Assembly (NCBI GenBank): GCA_025330725.1
Contig: JAIWND010000033.1
Coordinates: 124,001-188,000 of the forward strand
Origin: Chlamydoabsidia padenii
Lineage: Eukaryota > Mucoromycota > Mucoromycetes > Mucorales > Cunninghamellaceae
Length of the DNA stretch: 64,000 nucleotides
Direction: 5' to 3'
The notes under the pieces were generated by a model. That model was not told where the DNA came from and made no database searches. It worked only from the letters and a program-made list of their open reading frames with translations. A program made the position numbers and the translations under genes. Numbering within the stretch: the first letter of the stretch is position 1; every line of letters begins with the position of its first letter. Shown here one piece after another: positions 9,635-20,500 of this stretch.

Positions 9635-10673
9635 ATGTATTCCCCTGACAATCTAGAAATCATTTCTGAAATTATCATCGTATCATGCATTACTGCCCTG
9701 TCTTTATTTTTTGGTAGAAAGATCGCCAGCATTGAAGGTCCTGTACGGTACATTCGTGGCCTTTTATTGCTCTTGTATGGTCTCAGTTGGGCATTTGATT
9801 TGATCTCTTGTATGTCTAGTAGTACAAACAATGGTAATTACATTTCTTGTCTGGTGGGATTCTTCAACTGTGTCATTTTACATACTGTTACCAAAGTGGT
9901 CCTCTACCTCTATTTTGCGGAGAAGGTAAACTTAGTTCATGCATACATGGGATTTCAAATCCCGGCATTTTTTTTTTTTCCTTACTGGACTTTTTTTTTT
10001 TTTTTTTTCGATAGGCATATATCATCTCGGTTCCCAAATCAAATCGATTATCATCTTCACTCTACATTTGTAATGTATGCATGTTGGTTCCCTATATTGG
10101 TATTGTCATCATGATGGTGGTGTACCGAGAAACCTTGGTCAGTGCTGATTACCCCTTCTTTTGCTCGATCGGATATCAAATGCCCGCTTCTGTTGCTGTT
10201 CTAGCCTATGACTTTTGCGTTAATCTGATGTTTACTGGTGTCTTTATTAAATATGCCTATTGGCCCAATACTGGACAACAAACATCGCATCAATCCTCTT
10301 CTTTGCATATGATGGCCAAGCGGAACATTGTGGTGGCGATGATCTCTGCCCTGATGACAGTGGCTAATTATGGTGTCATCATTGCTTTTAGTGGATCTCC
10401 TCGTGGTTTAATGACAATGACTGTTTCCGCTATTGTAAGTTGTCGATATATCGAATCCTATCTTGTGTTTAACTCTTTATCTTTTTTTTTTTTTTTTCCC
10501 AGGATGTTACTGTCGTGGCTGGTGTGGTACAATGGGCTACTTCTCATCCCGCCGAAATCCAATGTTTGGAAAAGCTACTACAACGTGGCAATGGCGATAA
10601 ACCAGTCAAACTAGAAATCAAACAACATCAAGAAGTGGTTGTTTTGACTGAATTGGCAAGTCAACGTGTGTAG
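9635..10673 (+). CDS. Orphan seven-transmembrane-like membrane protein
   Basis: There are three exons: 9635-9925, 10015-10434 and 10503-10673 (882 nt, 293 aa). I do not recognise the family. About seven hydrophobic segments are visible, near residues 10-28, 38-60, 70-97, 118-140, 158-182, 200-222 and 225-245. A charged cytosolic-type tail follows (QCLEKLLQRGNGDKPVKLEIKQ). The segment between TM4 and TM5 contains DYPFFCSIGYQ. The layout is like a GPCR or other 7-helix receptor, but no receptor motif (DRY, NPxxY, retinal Lys) is evident, so no function is assigned. Intron 1 (9926-10014) contains the perfect palindrome GGGATTTCAAATCCC. The start follows an A-rich leader (GAAG ATG). Confidence 0.75.
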
Positions 10674-11983
10674 ATTATCAAGTATCTTGATACCTGTTTC
10701 CCCCCCCCCTTTTTTTTTATAATCATAACTTTAGTAGTAGTAAAAAAAATAATCATGTTTATTTGTTCAAGTAATATCTAGTATTCTAATCATATCAATT
10801 ACAAAATAAAAGCGTAGTGTCATCATCCGTTTTGTTGATCAAACCATCGACTATATTCTGCATGTTCATTCTATTCAAGCGATGTCTATACTATCTCTAC
10901 TTTATCTATCCATATCGAGACATGTATGATACAACATTTATATCAGCTGATCCCCCACCAAGATCATGTCAAACTTTATCGTCATATATGCTCAACTATA
11001 AAATAAAAAAAAGAGTAAAAAGAGAAAGTAGTTAGTTATACCTTTTTTTTAGACCATCCTTTGTTCTCCTCTTTGTATATTTACTTTAGTATATTTGGCA
11101 TATCAAGGGAATACAGATACCATTTTCATTTCCCCCCCCCCCAGTGATCCACTATAATAAAATGTTAAAGAGATGTATCATTAGTTAGCAAAAAGCTCTA
11201 TTCCCGAATGATCGACAAATTTCTTCTCCTTCTTTGTACTTACAGTATCAATTCAAGTACCTAGATTATCGCCGATCTACTGGAAAAGGTGAAGGAAGCT
11301 AAAGGATCAGTTCTGGAGAAGCCCATTTTTGAATGTACAAGTTCTATAAAACCAACCACGTACAAAAGCACCACCACTTCATAGCCACATCTTTGCTTTA
11401 TGAGATCAACTTGACGCACCATTACTATCAAGTCAGAGTTATTAAAAAGCCATGTCGCCCCAAACCACTTTTGCCATGGAGAGATTCGACCTATCACCAA
11501 ACCTAATCAGATCGACTTTGTCCAGTCAAGTTGTCGACGCACGCACTTTGGGAATCATCTTTTTCGTCACCACCAGTCGCATTCATCTATTTATAAACTA
11601 GAATAGTAGATAAAAGCAGCTGTGTACTGAGTTATACTATCAAAGGGGGGTTCGTTGTTTAATTTTGGAAGGAGGTACCTGAATTAAAGCATCTGTGAAG
11701 GAGAAAAAAAAAAAAAAAGAAGAGGAGCAAAATCAGGAATCGCATTTTTATTCCACCCAAATTTTGAAACCCCGGTATACCCCGATATACGGCTTTTTTT
11801 TTTCCTACTCTCTTCCCTCAATCCTTTTATCAATGGAACAGATGTTAACGCAGAATCTTCTTACCAAACAATATATAATCCACAACACTTTTATTATTTT
11901 TATATTGCCAATTATTCTTTCAAGGATATTGAACTCTTTATTTGTACTCAAGACAACGTCAGGCTACCCTATCCTCGTCTTTC
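10674..11983. other. Gene-poor AT-rich interval
   Basis: No supported gene is present. It contains poly-C tracts (10699-10708 and 11131-11142) and many A/T homopolymers. A minus-strand ORF of 79 codons (11500-11261) has no recognisable motif. Nothing resembles a transposase or reverse transcriptase. Confidence 0.45.
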
Positions 11984-12008
11984 ATTGGCTGGTTTTGGTA
12001 CCCCGACG

Positions 12009-12022
12009 TTGTGATTTATATA
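12009..12022 (+). promoter_or_regulatory. Upstream TATA-like Pol III element
   Basis: TTGTGATTTATATA ends 28 bp before the tRNA-Ala gene at 12051. It matches the element upstream of the other tRNA genes in the window. Confidence 0.55.
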
Positions 12023-12050
12023 GAATATATTTGCAAACTTCCCATCGGAT

Positions 12051-12122
12051 GGGTTCGTGGCCTAGTGGTATGGCGTCTGCTTTGCATGCAGAAGATCCGG
12101 GGTTCAATTCCCTGCGTATCCA
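12051..12122 (+). tRNA. tRNA-Ala (anticodon TGC)
   Basis: A 72-nt cloverleaf with acceptor GGGTTCG/CGTATCC (G3:U70 alanine identity pair, one U-U mismatch), D arm GCCT..TGGC, anticodon arm TCTGC-TTTGCAT-GCAGA and T arm CGGGG-TTCAATT-CCCTG. Boxes A and B are good. Discriminator A is followed by TTATTTTT, a Pol III terminator. There is no intron and no encoded CCA, as usual for eukaryotes. Confidence 0.93.
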
Positions 12123-12513
12123 TTATTTTTGCCATTTCGCCGCATGAAGCGGGATTTGAAATGAAACCTCCGTCTTGTTGCTGTTATTGTCGTTTGAACT
12201 ATAAGACGAGTATTCCTTTTTTATATCAGGTGAAGAATAATGTTTTTATTAAAAGTAAAGTACACATATATATATACTATTCTATTATCGGAGTCTATGG
12301 CTGAATTGGTTATATCGAAGCATCTAGATGTTAAAAGATTTATCGAGAGAGAAAGAAGAGAAAGGAGAAAGAGACAAAAAGAAATTTCCAGATTGATATC
12401 TATTTTTCCAGAGAAAATCACTTTTTATCTCCGACATTATAACCGGTGTTACGGCTATATATGTTATGTATATAGGTAACTAATGTGTTTTTGGTCTTTT
12501 TGTATGATTTTTA

Positions 12514-12600
12514 TAGAGTGAGCACCAGAACTTTTATGGTGAAAGTTCAACCTTTTTGATAGAATAGAGTGAAATAAAGAATCTACGACTAAATGTGTCG
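12514..12600 (+). repeat. Diverged LTR-like 5' fragment
   Basis: ATAGAGTGAGCACCAGAAC followed by GTTCAACCTTTTTGAT parallels the beginning of the repeats at 12983 and 40377. Similarity to them is lost after about 80 bp. It is probably an older, partly deleted copy. Confidence 0.4.
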
Positions 12601-12825
12601 GATTTTAAATAATCAAGACTTATAGTCTGAAAAAAATATGAATATGCTCTATATAAATGATAGAGACTAAAAGAATAAGACAGTATTTGGTTGGATCGAA
12701 GTCCTTTTATACTGCTTTTATTGAGTTAAATAATAAATAAGAGATAACTATCCAAAAAAATAAAATTGCGGGGAGAGGAGGGTATTTATACTAATAATTA
12801 AAACTGCGCATCCAACAATGAACAA

Positions 12826-12870
12826 GAGGTGCATATAACCTGAGGTGCATATAACCTGAGGTGCAGATAT
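12826..12870 (+). repeat. 16-bp tandem repeat
   Basis: GAGGTGCATATAACCT occurs twice in a row (12826-12841 and 12842-12857), followed by a partial third unit. It lies between two LTR-like fragments. Confidence 0.8.
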
Positions 12871-12982
12871 TACTATATCTGGTCGGCCCAAGCCATTAGA
12901 CCTGGAATTCCAAATATGGCTTGCAAAATATCATCCTCGTCAGGCAACAAGGGTAGTAGAAGTAGGTTTTGCTTGTATAATA

Positions 12983-13404
12983 TGTAGTAAGCACGATAAT
13001 TTTTTTGGTAAGATTCAACCTTTAAGATGTACTTGAATGTACTTGGTAATTCAAAAGAAAAAGATCGACCGAGGTAAGTCGGGATTTAAAAATAAAATAA
13101 AAAGAGGCTCTTGTTCTAAAGAGCAGTAAAGACAATAGTTACGCTTGTCAAGTAACTTGGTAATAAGATGGGTAGCTTGTAATAAGGACCTTTTTGATTT
13201 GTATTGAAGTTTTTTATTAAAAGAGAAACTTAAGAAAACTGAAGAAAAAAGAAATGAATTCTGAATGAAAAGGGTGCCATTTATACCATTGATTCACATT
13301 GATTCAATTCATTGTGATCATTGGTAAATAAAAAGATGATTTGCACTCGGGGTTGCTTAATCCCCAGTTGAGATTTGTGTGTCACCAAATCCAATGTGGT
13401 AACA
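12983..13404 (+). mobile_element. Solo-LTR-like element (about 422 bp)
   Basis: It starts TGTAGTAAGCAC and ends GTGGTAACA, so it has TGT..ACA inverted termini like retrotransposon LTRs. It is homologous along most of its length to 40377-40921: GATTCAACCTTTAAGATGTA, GATCGACCGAGG, GGCTCTTGTT, CTGTCAAGTAACTT-like blocks, GAAATGAATTCTGA and a terminal AGATTTGTGTGT segment. No internal gag/pol coding was found nearby. No clear target-site duplication is seen, which suggests age or recombination. Confidence 0.6.
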
Positions 13405-14596
13405 GTATGATGGGTGGCAAAAAAGTCAAATTACAGTCCTCTTTTTTTCATTTCCCCGCTGGAAGGAGAGGACAACATGGGTCCAATCTTTTTTTTTTTT
13501 TTTTTTTTGAGTCTATTGCGTTGGAAAGTATATAGAAGTGTTCCTGAGCGGAATTTGAACACATCTTTCCTTTTTTGTATTTTAATCAATGTAGACTCTT
13601 TCATCTCCCCCCAGATACTTAAATCATTCTTTATTAAATTGCTTTTTCTATTACAACCACTAGACATACGAAGATGGCATTTAAAAGCTGGATGGGTAAT
13701 ATAGTTAAAAGACATACATTAAAAGGTGGAGGTATTAAATAATAAAGCTTTATTCAATCAAGTACATATAATTAAAACAATACCAACAGGTCTATTCTAT
13801 TCTATTCTATCATATTAATGCTAAGGGTTTAACTTTATGGTTAAACAGATAGCGATGTGTGCATTTCAATCAAAACCATTACAGCAGCCCACCCAACGGA
13901 GCCGAACTTTTTTGCCTGAATGACTAACAGTAGCTAGTATGATCCAGCCCCAAGTCATTTCAAAATTACTTACATTACTGAATTTGATAACCCTTTAAAA
14001 AAGACCCATACCAGTAAGCAATGTACTATTACACCAGGAAGGATTCTTGAGTTGGGATTCTTGAGTTGGGAATCTATAAAATAAAAGATAATGGAAAAGG
14101 AGAGGTTAGTTAATCTATTTGATGCTGATCGTGTTAATTCTTACCTAAGAGTCGTAATCACCGCGTCTTTATTTGAAGCGAGTGATTGTAGCAATAGAGT
14201 ATTGTTTCATTATCACCCAAGGATTACATAAAATAAAAATAAAAAATTGGAGAAGAAAGAGTTTAATGGACGGCACATAAAAATGAATGTTATAAATATT
14301 ATAATGTCGGCATTTGAATATTTCCTTCTTTCGTCTAGGGCACCGTCAGGTCGAAGACAACATGCATAAACCAACTGTTTTTTTTTGATACACACACTAT
14401 AAAGTTGTTTATTAAAAGATATTTGTTTTGTTGAGAATAATAAAAGATTGGGACACACACTATAATAAAAGAGATAACAAAATGCTAATATCTAAATAAA
14501 CTAATTAGTAAAAATAAGGAAAGGATGATGATAAGAGGGGAATGATATAAACGAGAGATGACAAAGATAAAAAAGGAATATACAAAAGGTAATAAT
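13405..14596. other. Gene-poor interval downstream of FAS
   Basis: AT-rich DNA with homopolymer tracts, a TCTATTCTAT repeat near 13791 and a duplicated TTGAGTTGGGA(A)TTC near 14045. The last roughly 200 bp are the likely 3' UTR of the FAS gene. No supported ORF or RNA gene. Confidence 0.4.
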
Positions 14597-17500
14597 CTAT
14601 TGAGCCAAAGCGACAGCCACACTATAAGCACCACTATGACTAATAGACACATTGATTTCCTTGATACCAGCAGATTCAGCGAGGGACTTGGCCTTGCCAG
14701 CTAATTGCACTTGAGGGGCACCGGTAGATTCGTCCGCCTTGATTTCGATTTCATTCAAAGGAGCAGCAGCACCATCAGAAGGAATACCACCATAAGAAGA
14801 GATAGCCTTGAAGACAGCTTCCTTTGCAGACCATCGACCAGTAAAGCTTGCTTGAGGATCAGGGCGCGAAGCACAATAAGAGATTTCAGCAGGGGTAAAG
14901 TTGCGCTTTACAAAGGTATCATTGTCAACATTCACAGAGGATGTCAATTCCACATCGACACCAACACCCTTCTTGCCAGCTTGTTGTTCGGTCAGAGATA
15001 ACAATACTTGTCGGGTAGCTTCAGCGTCACCAGAGGAGATAGCACTGGCATTGGCAGACTTGGCATCAAAGGTCCATGTCTTCTTTTCCTTGGAGTATTG
15101 AGCACGGGCATTAGGGTTGAGGTACACAGTATGTTCCAATTCGTCGCTGTAAGGAGGAGCATCCTTCACTTGAATAAAGTCGCTAACACCAGTTAAAGAG
15201 TCATGGAGGTATCGGTAAGCCTTGGCATAACGTTGAGCATTACGAGCCTTGTAATTGTTAAAGTCGGATTCTTCCAAAGCAGCAAGGACATAATCAGGAT
15301 GGATAATAAGGATTTCACCACCAGCTTGACCAAAACCAAAGGACTTGAGTAAACCGGCCTTGAGACCATCAGTTTGGATAGATCGAGATGGGTACACAAT
15401 GTAGTCGAATTCCTTGAGCACTTCATCCACATTGTCGGCATTTCGGTTACCGGGGATAAGACCACTGAGTAAACATTGAATCATACCGTTTGCCATCCAT
15501 GAAGCAGCAGGACCCTTGGGATGACCAGTCAAGTACTTTTGAGTGATAGCAAGAAGAGCATTACCCTTGGATCGGCCGAGATGCTTGAGTTGAGTGTTCA
15601 ATACACGAGATTCGTTCTTGTCGTTAGCCTTGGTTGAAGTACCATGGAAGGAGGCGACATTGATATCATCAATAGTCAAACCATACACAGCCAAAGCACC
15701 ACGAAGAGGAGAGATGGTAGGGTCTTGTTGGTAAAAGTTGTGACTCCAAGTAGAGAATGCTTCCTTTTCTTGTCGAGAGGCTTCCTTGTTGATAAAGTCG
15801 CTACGTTCTTGTAACCAAGCTTGTTCTTCGGATACATCCAATTCACCAGAGGCCTTGAGTTCATCCAATTCTTCACGCAAGTTGTCGTATTCAGCTTCCA
15901 ACCATTGCTTGATTTGGGCACGGCGAGACTTGAGTTGACGGGCACGGTACTTGAAGTTGAGGAGAGGAGAAGTACGCTTGCCAGATTGTTCACGAGCAGT
16001 AGTCAAGATACCAGCACCAGGAGCGGGCACAGATCGACCTTCCTTGTCAGTAGCAGTGTTGGTCAGAGCAATAATACCATAGATAGGAGCACCAATTTCA
16101 ATAGCAGTGGCAGCAGTCATCAAGATGTGGTTAGCAGCACCGTGCGATTCCATGAAACCGCTTCGAGTGGTAGTAGCAGGGCGAGACATTTCAGAAGGAG
16201 TACGACCATGAGCAAGTTCATCAACAGTATTGGAGGTGGCCTTCATATTTGCGAATTCATAGCTGGATTCTTCGGTAATATCTTCGGTGGCACCAGCAAT
16301 CATAATCTTGGCTTTTCCAGTGAGAATACTATCCACAGCCAATTCGACAGAGACAGCAGATGTAGCACAAGCATTGACAGGAGTTCTAATAGGGCCAGAG
16401 GCAGACAAGAGAAGAAGATTAACCCAAGCAGGCATGGTGTTGATGAAAGATTCTTGCAAGATATCCTTTTGCACAGGCTTGTCGAGGAGACGATCACGGA
16501 AGAGACCACGTTGAGCTTGTTGACCACCCACACCAGAGCCAGTAGTGTTACCAATTTCAGACACATGCACGTACTTGAAGAATTCATAAGGATCAGTGAT
16601 ACCACAAGAGACGAAGGCTTCCACAGTAGAGACAATGTTGAAGAGAGTGACAATATCCACTTGATCGATGATATCCTTTGGCACACCATAACGAGCAGCA
16701 TCCCAGCCAGTAGGAACTTGACCAGCCACCAAACGATCGAATCGGAGCGCCTTGGGGACATACAATGTAGCACCCTTCTTCAAAACGACAACCCATTCTT
16801 CAGGAGCAGTTTCATAAACATCAGCCTTGTCACCTTGTTGCATCTTGAAGTTTTGAGCTTCTTCTTGAGAGCAGGCGAAGGGTTCCAAGTCGTGATCAAC
16901 CATAATTTCTTGCATAAGCATCTTCTTGTTGGGATCATAGCCATCCATAACAGAGGGATCTAATAAACCAAAAAAAAAAAAAAAAGAGCATGAGTACAAC
17001 ATTGTTTTCTTTTTTCTTTAGCATATAGGAAGGATATACTTACCGACGAAGCGAATACCACTGTGTTCCAAGATTTGTTTTTCGTATTTGGACTTGATAT
17101 CTTTGTCTTGTACAGGTTCATTCGTCGTGGCATCAACCCAACCAGAGTAATGAGTGCCATTCTTGAGATTACCATGATGGTGCTTGATGTAACCCATAAT
17201 CCAAGACATTTCAATACAACCTTCCAAAGAGAATTCACCAGTAGCTTCCATTTCCCACCGAGTACGAGCGTTACCCCAAGGAGATACTTCACCAAAACCA
17301 GCCACGACCACCACCTTTTCGAGATCCAACATTCCTTTAAGATGAGACAAGTGCTTGTAGTTGTCATATGGCTTGAGTTCAGGGAAATCAAACTTCATAT
17401 TGGCACGAGGAGTAATCTTGTGAGTCATGTACTTGCGGTCAGCTTCATTACCATTAACAGTTATGAAGTCAAGGGAGAATTCGTAAGCCACGGCACCACG

Positions 17501-20500
17501 AATTTCAGCAGTTTCCTTGATTTCTTGTCGCAATTTGTTTGTAGCTTCTTGAAGATTAGGAATGTATTGGAATCCACCATTAAGATCAGCCCACACAGGT
17601 TCGTTTTGACAAAGTTCGACAATGCTAGGATGCATAAGACCAAGAATGTTGAATGACATTTCAGTAGCAGAGAATGTACGGATACCAAGAGCTTCCATAC
17701 CTTCAGCAACCATGTTGTTAGGGCTCATGAGGCCAGTGCCACGAGTCCATCTAAAAGCGAAGAAATTTTGTCAGTATTAAAAAAAAAAAAAAAAAAGAGA
17801 AAGTAAAAAATTAAACATCCGACTTACCCAATAACAGCACCAGTGATGAGCAAGTAGCTAGACCAATCTTCAGAGTACCAACGAGAGAAGAGAGTTTCGA
17901 GAGAAATCTTGGATTCACTGTATAAACCATCAGAACCAAAGTTACCATGATTGGGAGACAAAGGCAAAATGACTTGAGCAGGACGAGTGTCAGATCCAAT
18001 ACTTTGCTTGTGTTTCTTGACACTACCCAAAAGACGGAGCAAGTTGGTCAACATCATACGGTGAGCCAATTCAGATTTAGAGTCAATATCGTCAATTTGT
18101 CGTCCATTTTCAGGCATAGCAGCGAAGGGAACCACATAGTCCAAATCCCAACCGAGACCCTTGGGATCATAGATATAATCCATAAGAGCTTCGACATCTT
18201 GTTTGGAGCCTTGGTTGAAGGGCACCACCACCAATTCAGAGCCACGGGAGCCAAATGCTTGATAGATAGATTGGAAGTATTCGGTAACAGATTTGCTAAA
18301 GCGAGATGTAGTCACCACAACCTTGGCACCACCAGAGACAAGACCCTTGAGAATTTCAGAGCCAATTGAGCCCTTACCAGCACCAGTAAGCAAGACACAT
18401 TTGTGAGCAAAAGTAATACCTTCAGTAGCGACTTCATTGAGGACATCCAAGTAAGTAGCAGTCAAACGGTTACTGAATTCCCAACCACTAGGATCGTTCA
18501 CATTCTTTCTCTTAAGATGAAGGAATGGAATAGTTTCAGATTTGGCAGAGCGTTCAGCAACACGTTTACGTTCAGCAGTACGACCAGTAGAGGACAAGCG
18601 ACGTTGACGAGCTCTGTTTTCCTTGACAATAGTGTTGGACATGGACATGGCGCGCAAAACATCACCATACAAATCGCGGATCGCAAGCTTGGTAGTCTTC
18701 TTCATCTTGTTTTGGTTGCGGATAATCTTGTAGAGACGACCCAAGTTTTGTTGCACCTTGAGACGGTTAGAGTATTCAGAGATCTTGGAACCAGCAGCCA
18801 TATCCTTGACATAGTCGGAGAACTTGCGGCATCCAGGGCGAGGCACTTCAGCGTACTTGATATCACCCTTTTTGGTAATAGTGGTGCTTGGTCCAGTAGG
18901 GAAGTTGACTGTCAAAAAAAAAAAAAAAAAAAAAAAAAAGGGAATTAGCAATGCATTGACTTTGACACAAAACCAGATATTACCATCCTTGTAAACAGGG
19001 TTTTCAGCAAGTACTTCCACACAGTTTTCAATCAAAGCTTGACCGAATTCCTTGGCCAATCGGTAAGTTTCACCCTTGTCACCAGCACAGTTTTCCACAT
19101 TGTAACGCATATAATCCACGAGTTGAGGGTAGGCGCGGTTCATGATACCCAAGCATTGAGCTGTCACTTCACGATCCACGATAGCCAATTTACCAAAGAT
19201 AATAGCATACCACATTTCGAGAGCATCTTGACGAACCCAGTTCCAGTAAGAATCATAGCGACGAGCCTTGAGAGGAGAGAAAGCGGGAGCAATACCTTCA
19301 GCATAAGTATCACCGTGTTCAGCAAGCCATTGATCCAATTCAGCTTGTAATTTGAGGGTAGTGGTCTTTTCTTGTTCGTAGAGCTTGTGGCCATCACGGA
19401 GATCCTTTTGCAAGTAATGAGCATACAAGTTGAGTTGTTGATAGATAAGAGCATCTTGTTTGGCCTTCATAGCATCAAATTCTTCACTGTTGATCATGGC
19501 CACAGCACCACCAGCAGCGCCACCAGCACCAGCACCAGATCCACCAGCAGAGAGGGTTACACCAGCCTTCTTTGCATAAGCTTGTGTGACAGAGTCTAAC
19601 CAAGACTTGGCTTCGGCTTCGGCACCGAGACGGCTAGCAGGTTCCATAGTAAGACCCATCAACAACACACCATCCACACGACCAGAGCCCAAACCGTAGG
19701 TAGTAGAGAGATAAGATTTGGCATTGGCCAAAGTGAAACCACCAGGCATCTTCGCACCAATCATCTTCGCCACAAGAGAGCTTGTATGTTTTCCGAGAGA
19801 GCCAGAGAAGCTACCATCCAAAGAGGCACCGAGTTCATCGAGCGGAGTTTCTTCGGCCTTTTCAGGTACAGCATTGTTAAATTCTTTTTGAAGATCACCG
19901 AGAATTTCGTTTTGCATGGTTGATTTACCGCCCACCAAATCCTTGATAGCCTTGGACAAAGGAATTTCGTCGACAGATTTCTTCAACTTTTGAGCAATGA
20001 CAACATGAATCACTTCGGTTGCAGTTACAGGCACATCACTAACCCCCCCAAAAAAAATCAGCATACATATAACCATGTCCCCCTCTTTCTTCTTCTTTTT
20101 TCTTACCTGACAGGTGCGGCAGGACCAGCAGATGCAACAGGAGCAGCAGCCACAGGAGCAGCCACAGGAGCAGCGGCAGCGGCAGCAGGAGCAGGAGATC
20201 CAGAGGCAGCAGCAGGTACTTCAGCTTCTTCTTCGGCATTTTCGAATTCGTAGTAGATTTCTTGAGAGTTCTTGGCAATACACAAGTTTTGACGGCGGTT
20301 GCTTAAAGCGTCATCGTAAGCTTGGTACTTGAGGTTGAGAGTGCGAGTAGCCATGCCGCTGAGAGTAGGAGAGGGACCAACTTCAATGAGACGTTCGATT
20401 CGGAAGTTCTTGAAGAGTTGATCTTGAGTTTCGATCCAACGGACAGGAGAGGCAAATTGATAAGCAAGCAATTCCACCAAGATGATGTAACCCAGACGTT

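Larger units (their letters stand above)
11984..12182 (+). repeat. About 199-bp duplicated block containing tRNA-Ala
   Basis: This is the counterpart of the inverted copy at 2486-2683. The tRNA body is identical and the flanks are conserved on both sides. Its 3' flank contains CGGGATTTGAAATG, whereas the other copy has CGGTGTTTGAAATA. Confidence 0.8.

Noticed and set aside
11261..11500. Minus-strand ORF of 79 codons in the gene-poor interval
   Set aside because: No motif, no intron structure, and nothing linking it to a transposase or host gene.
15821..16963. Long plus-strand ORF of 380 codons opposite FAS (and 21147-22343, 398 codons)
   Set aside because: These are antisense shadows of the highly codon-biased FAS reading frame. 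They have no splice logic, no domain and no start context.
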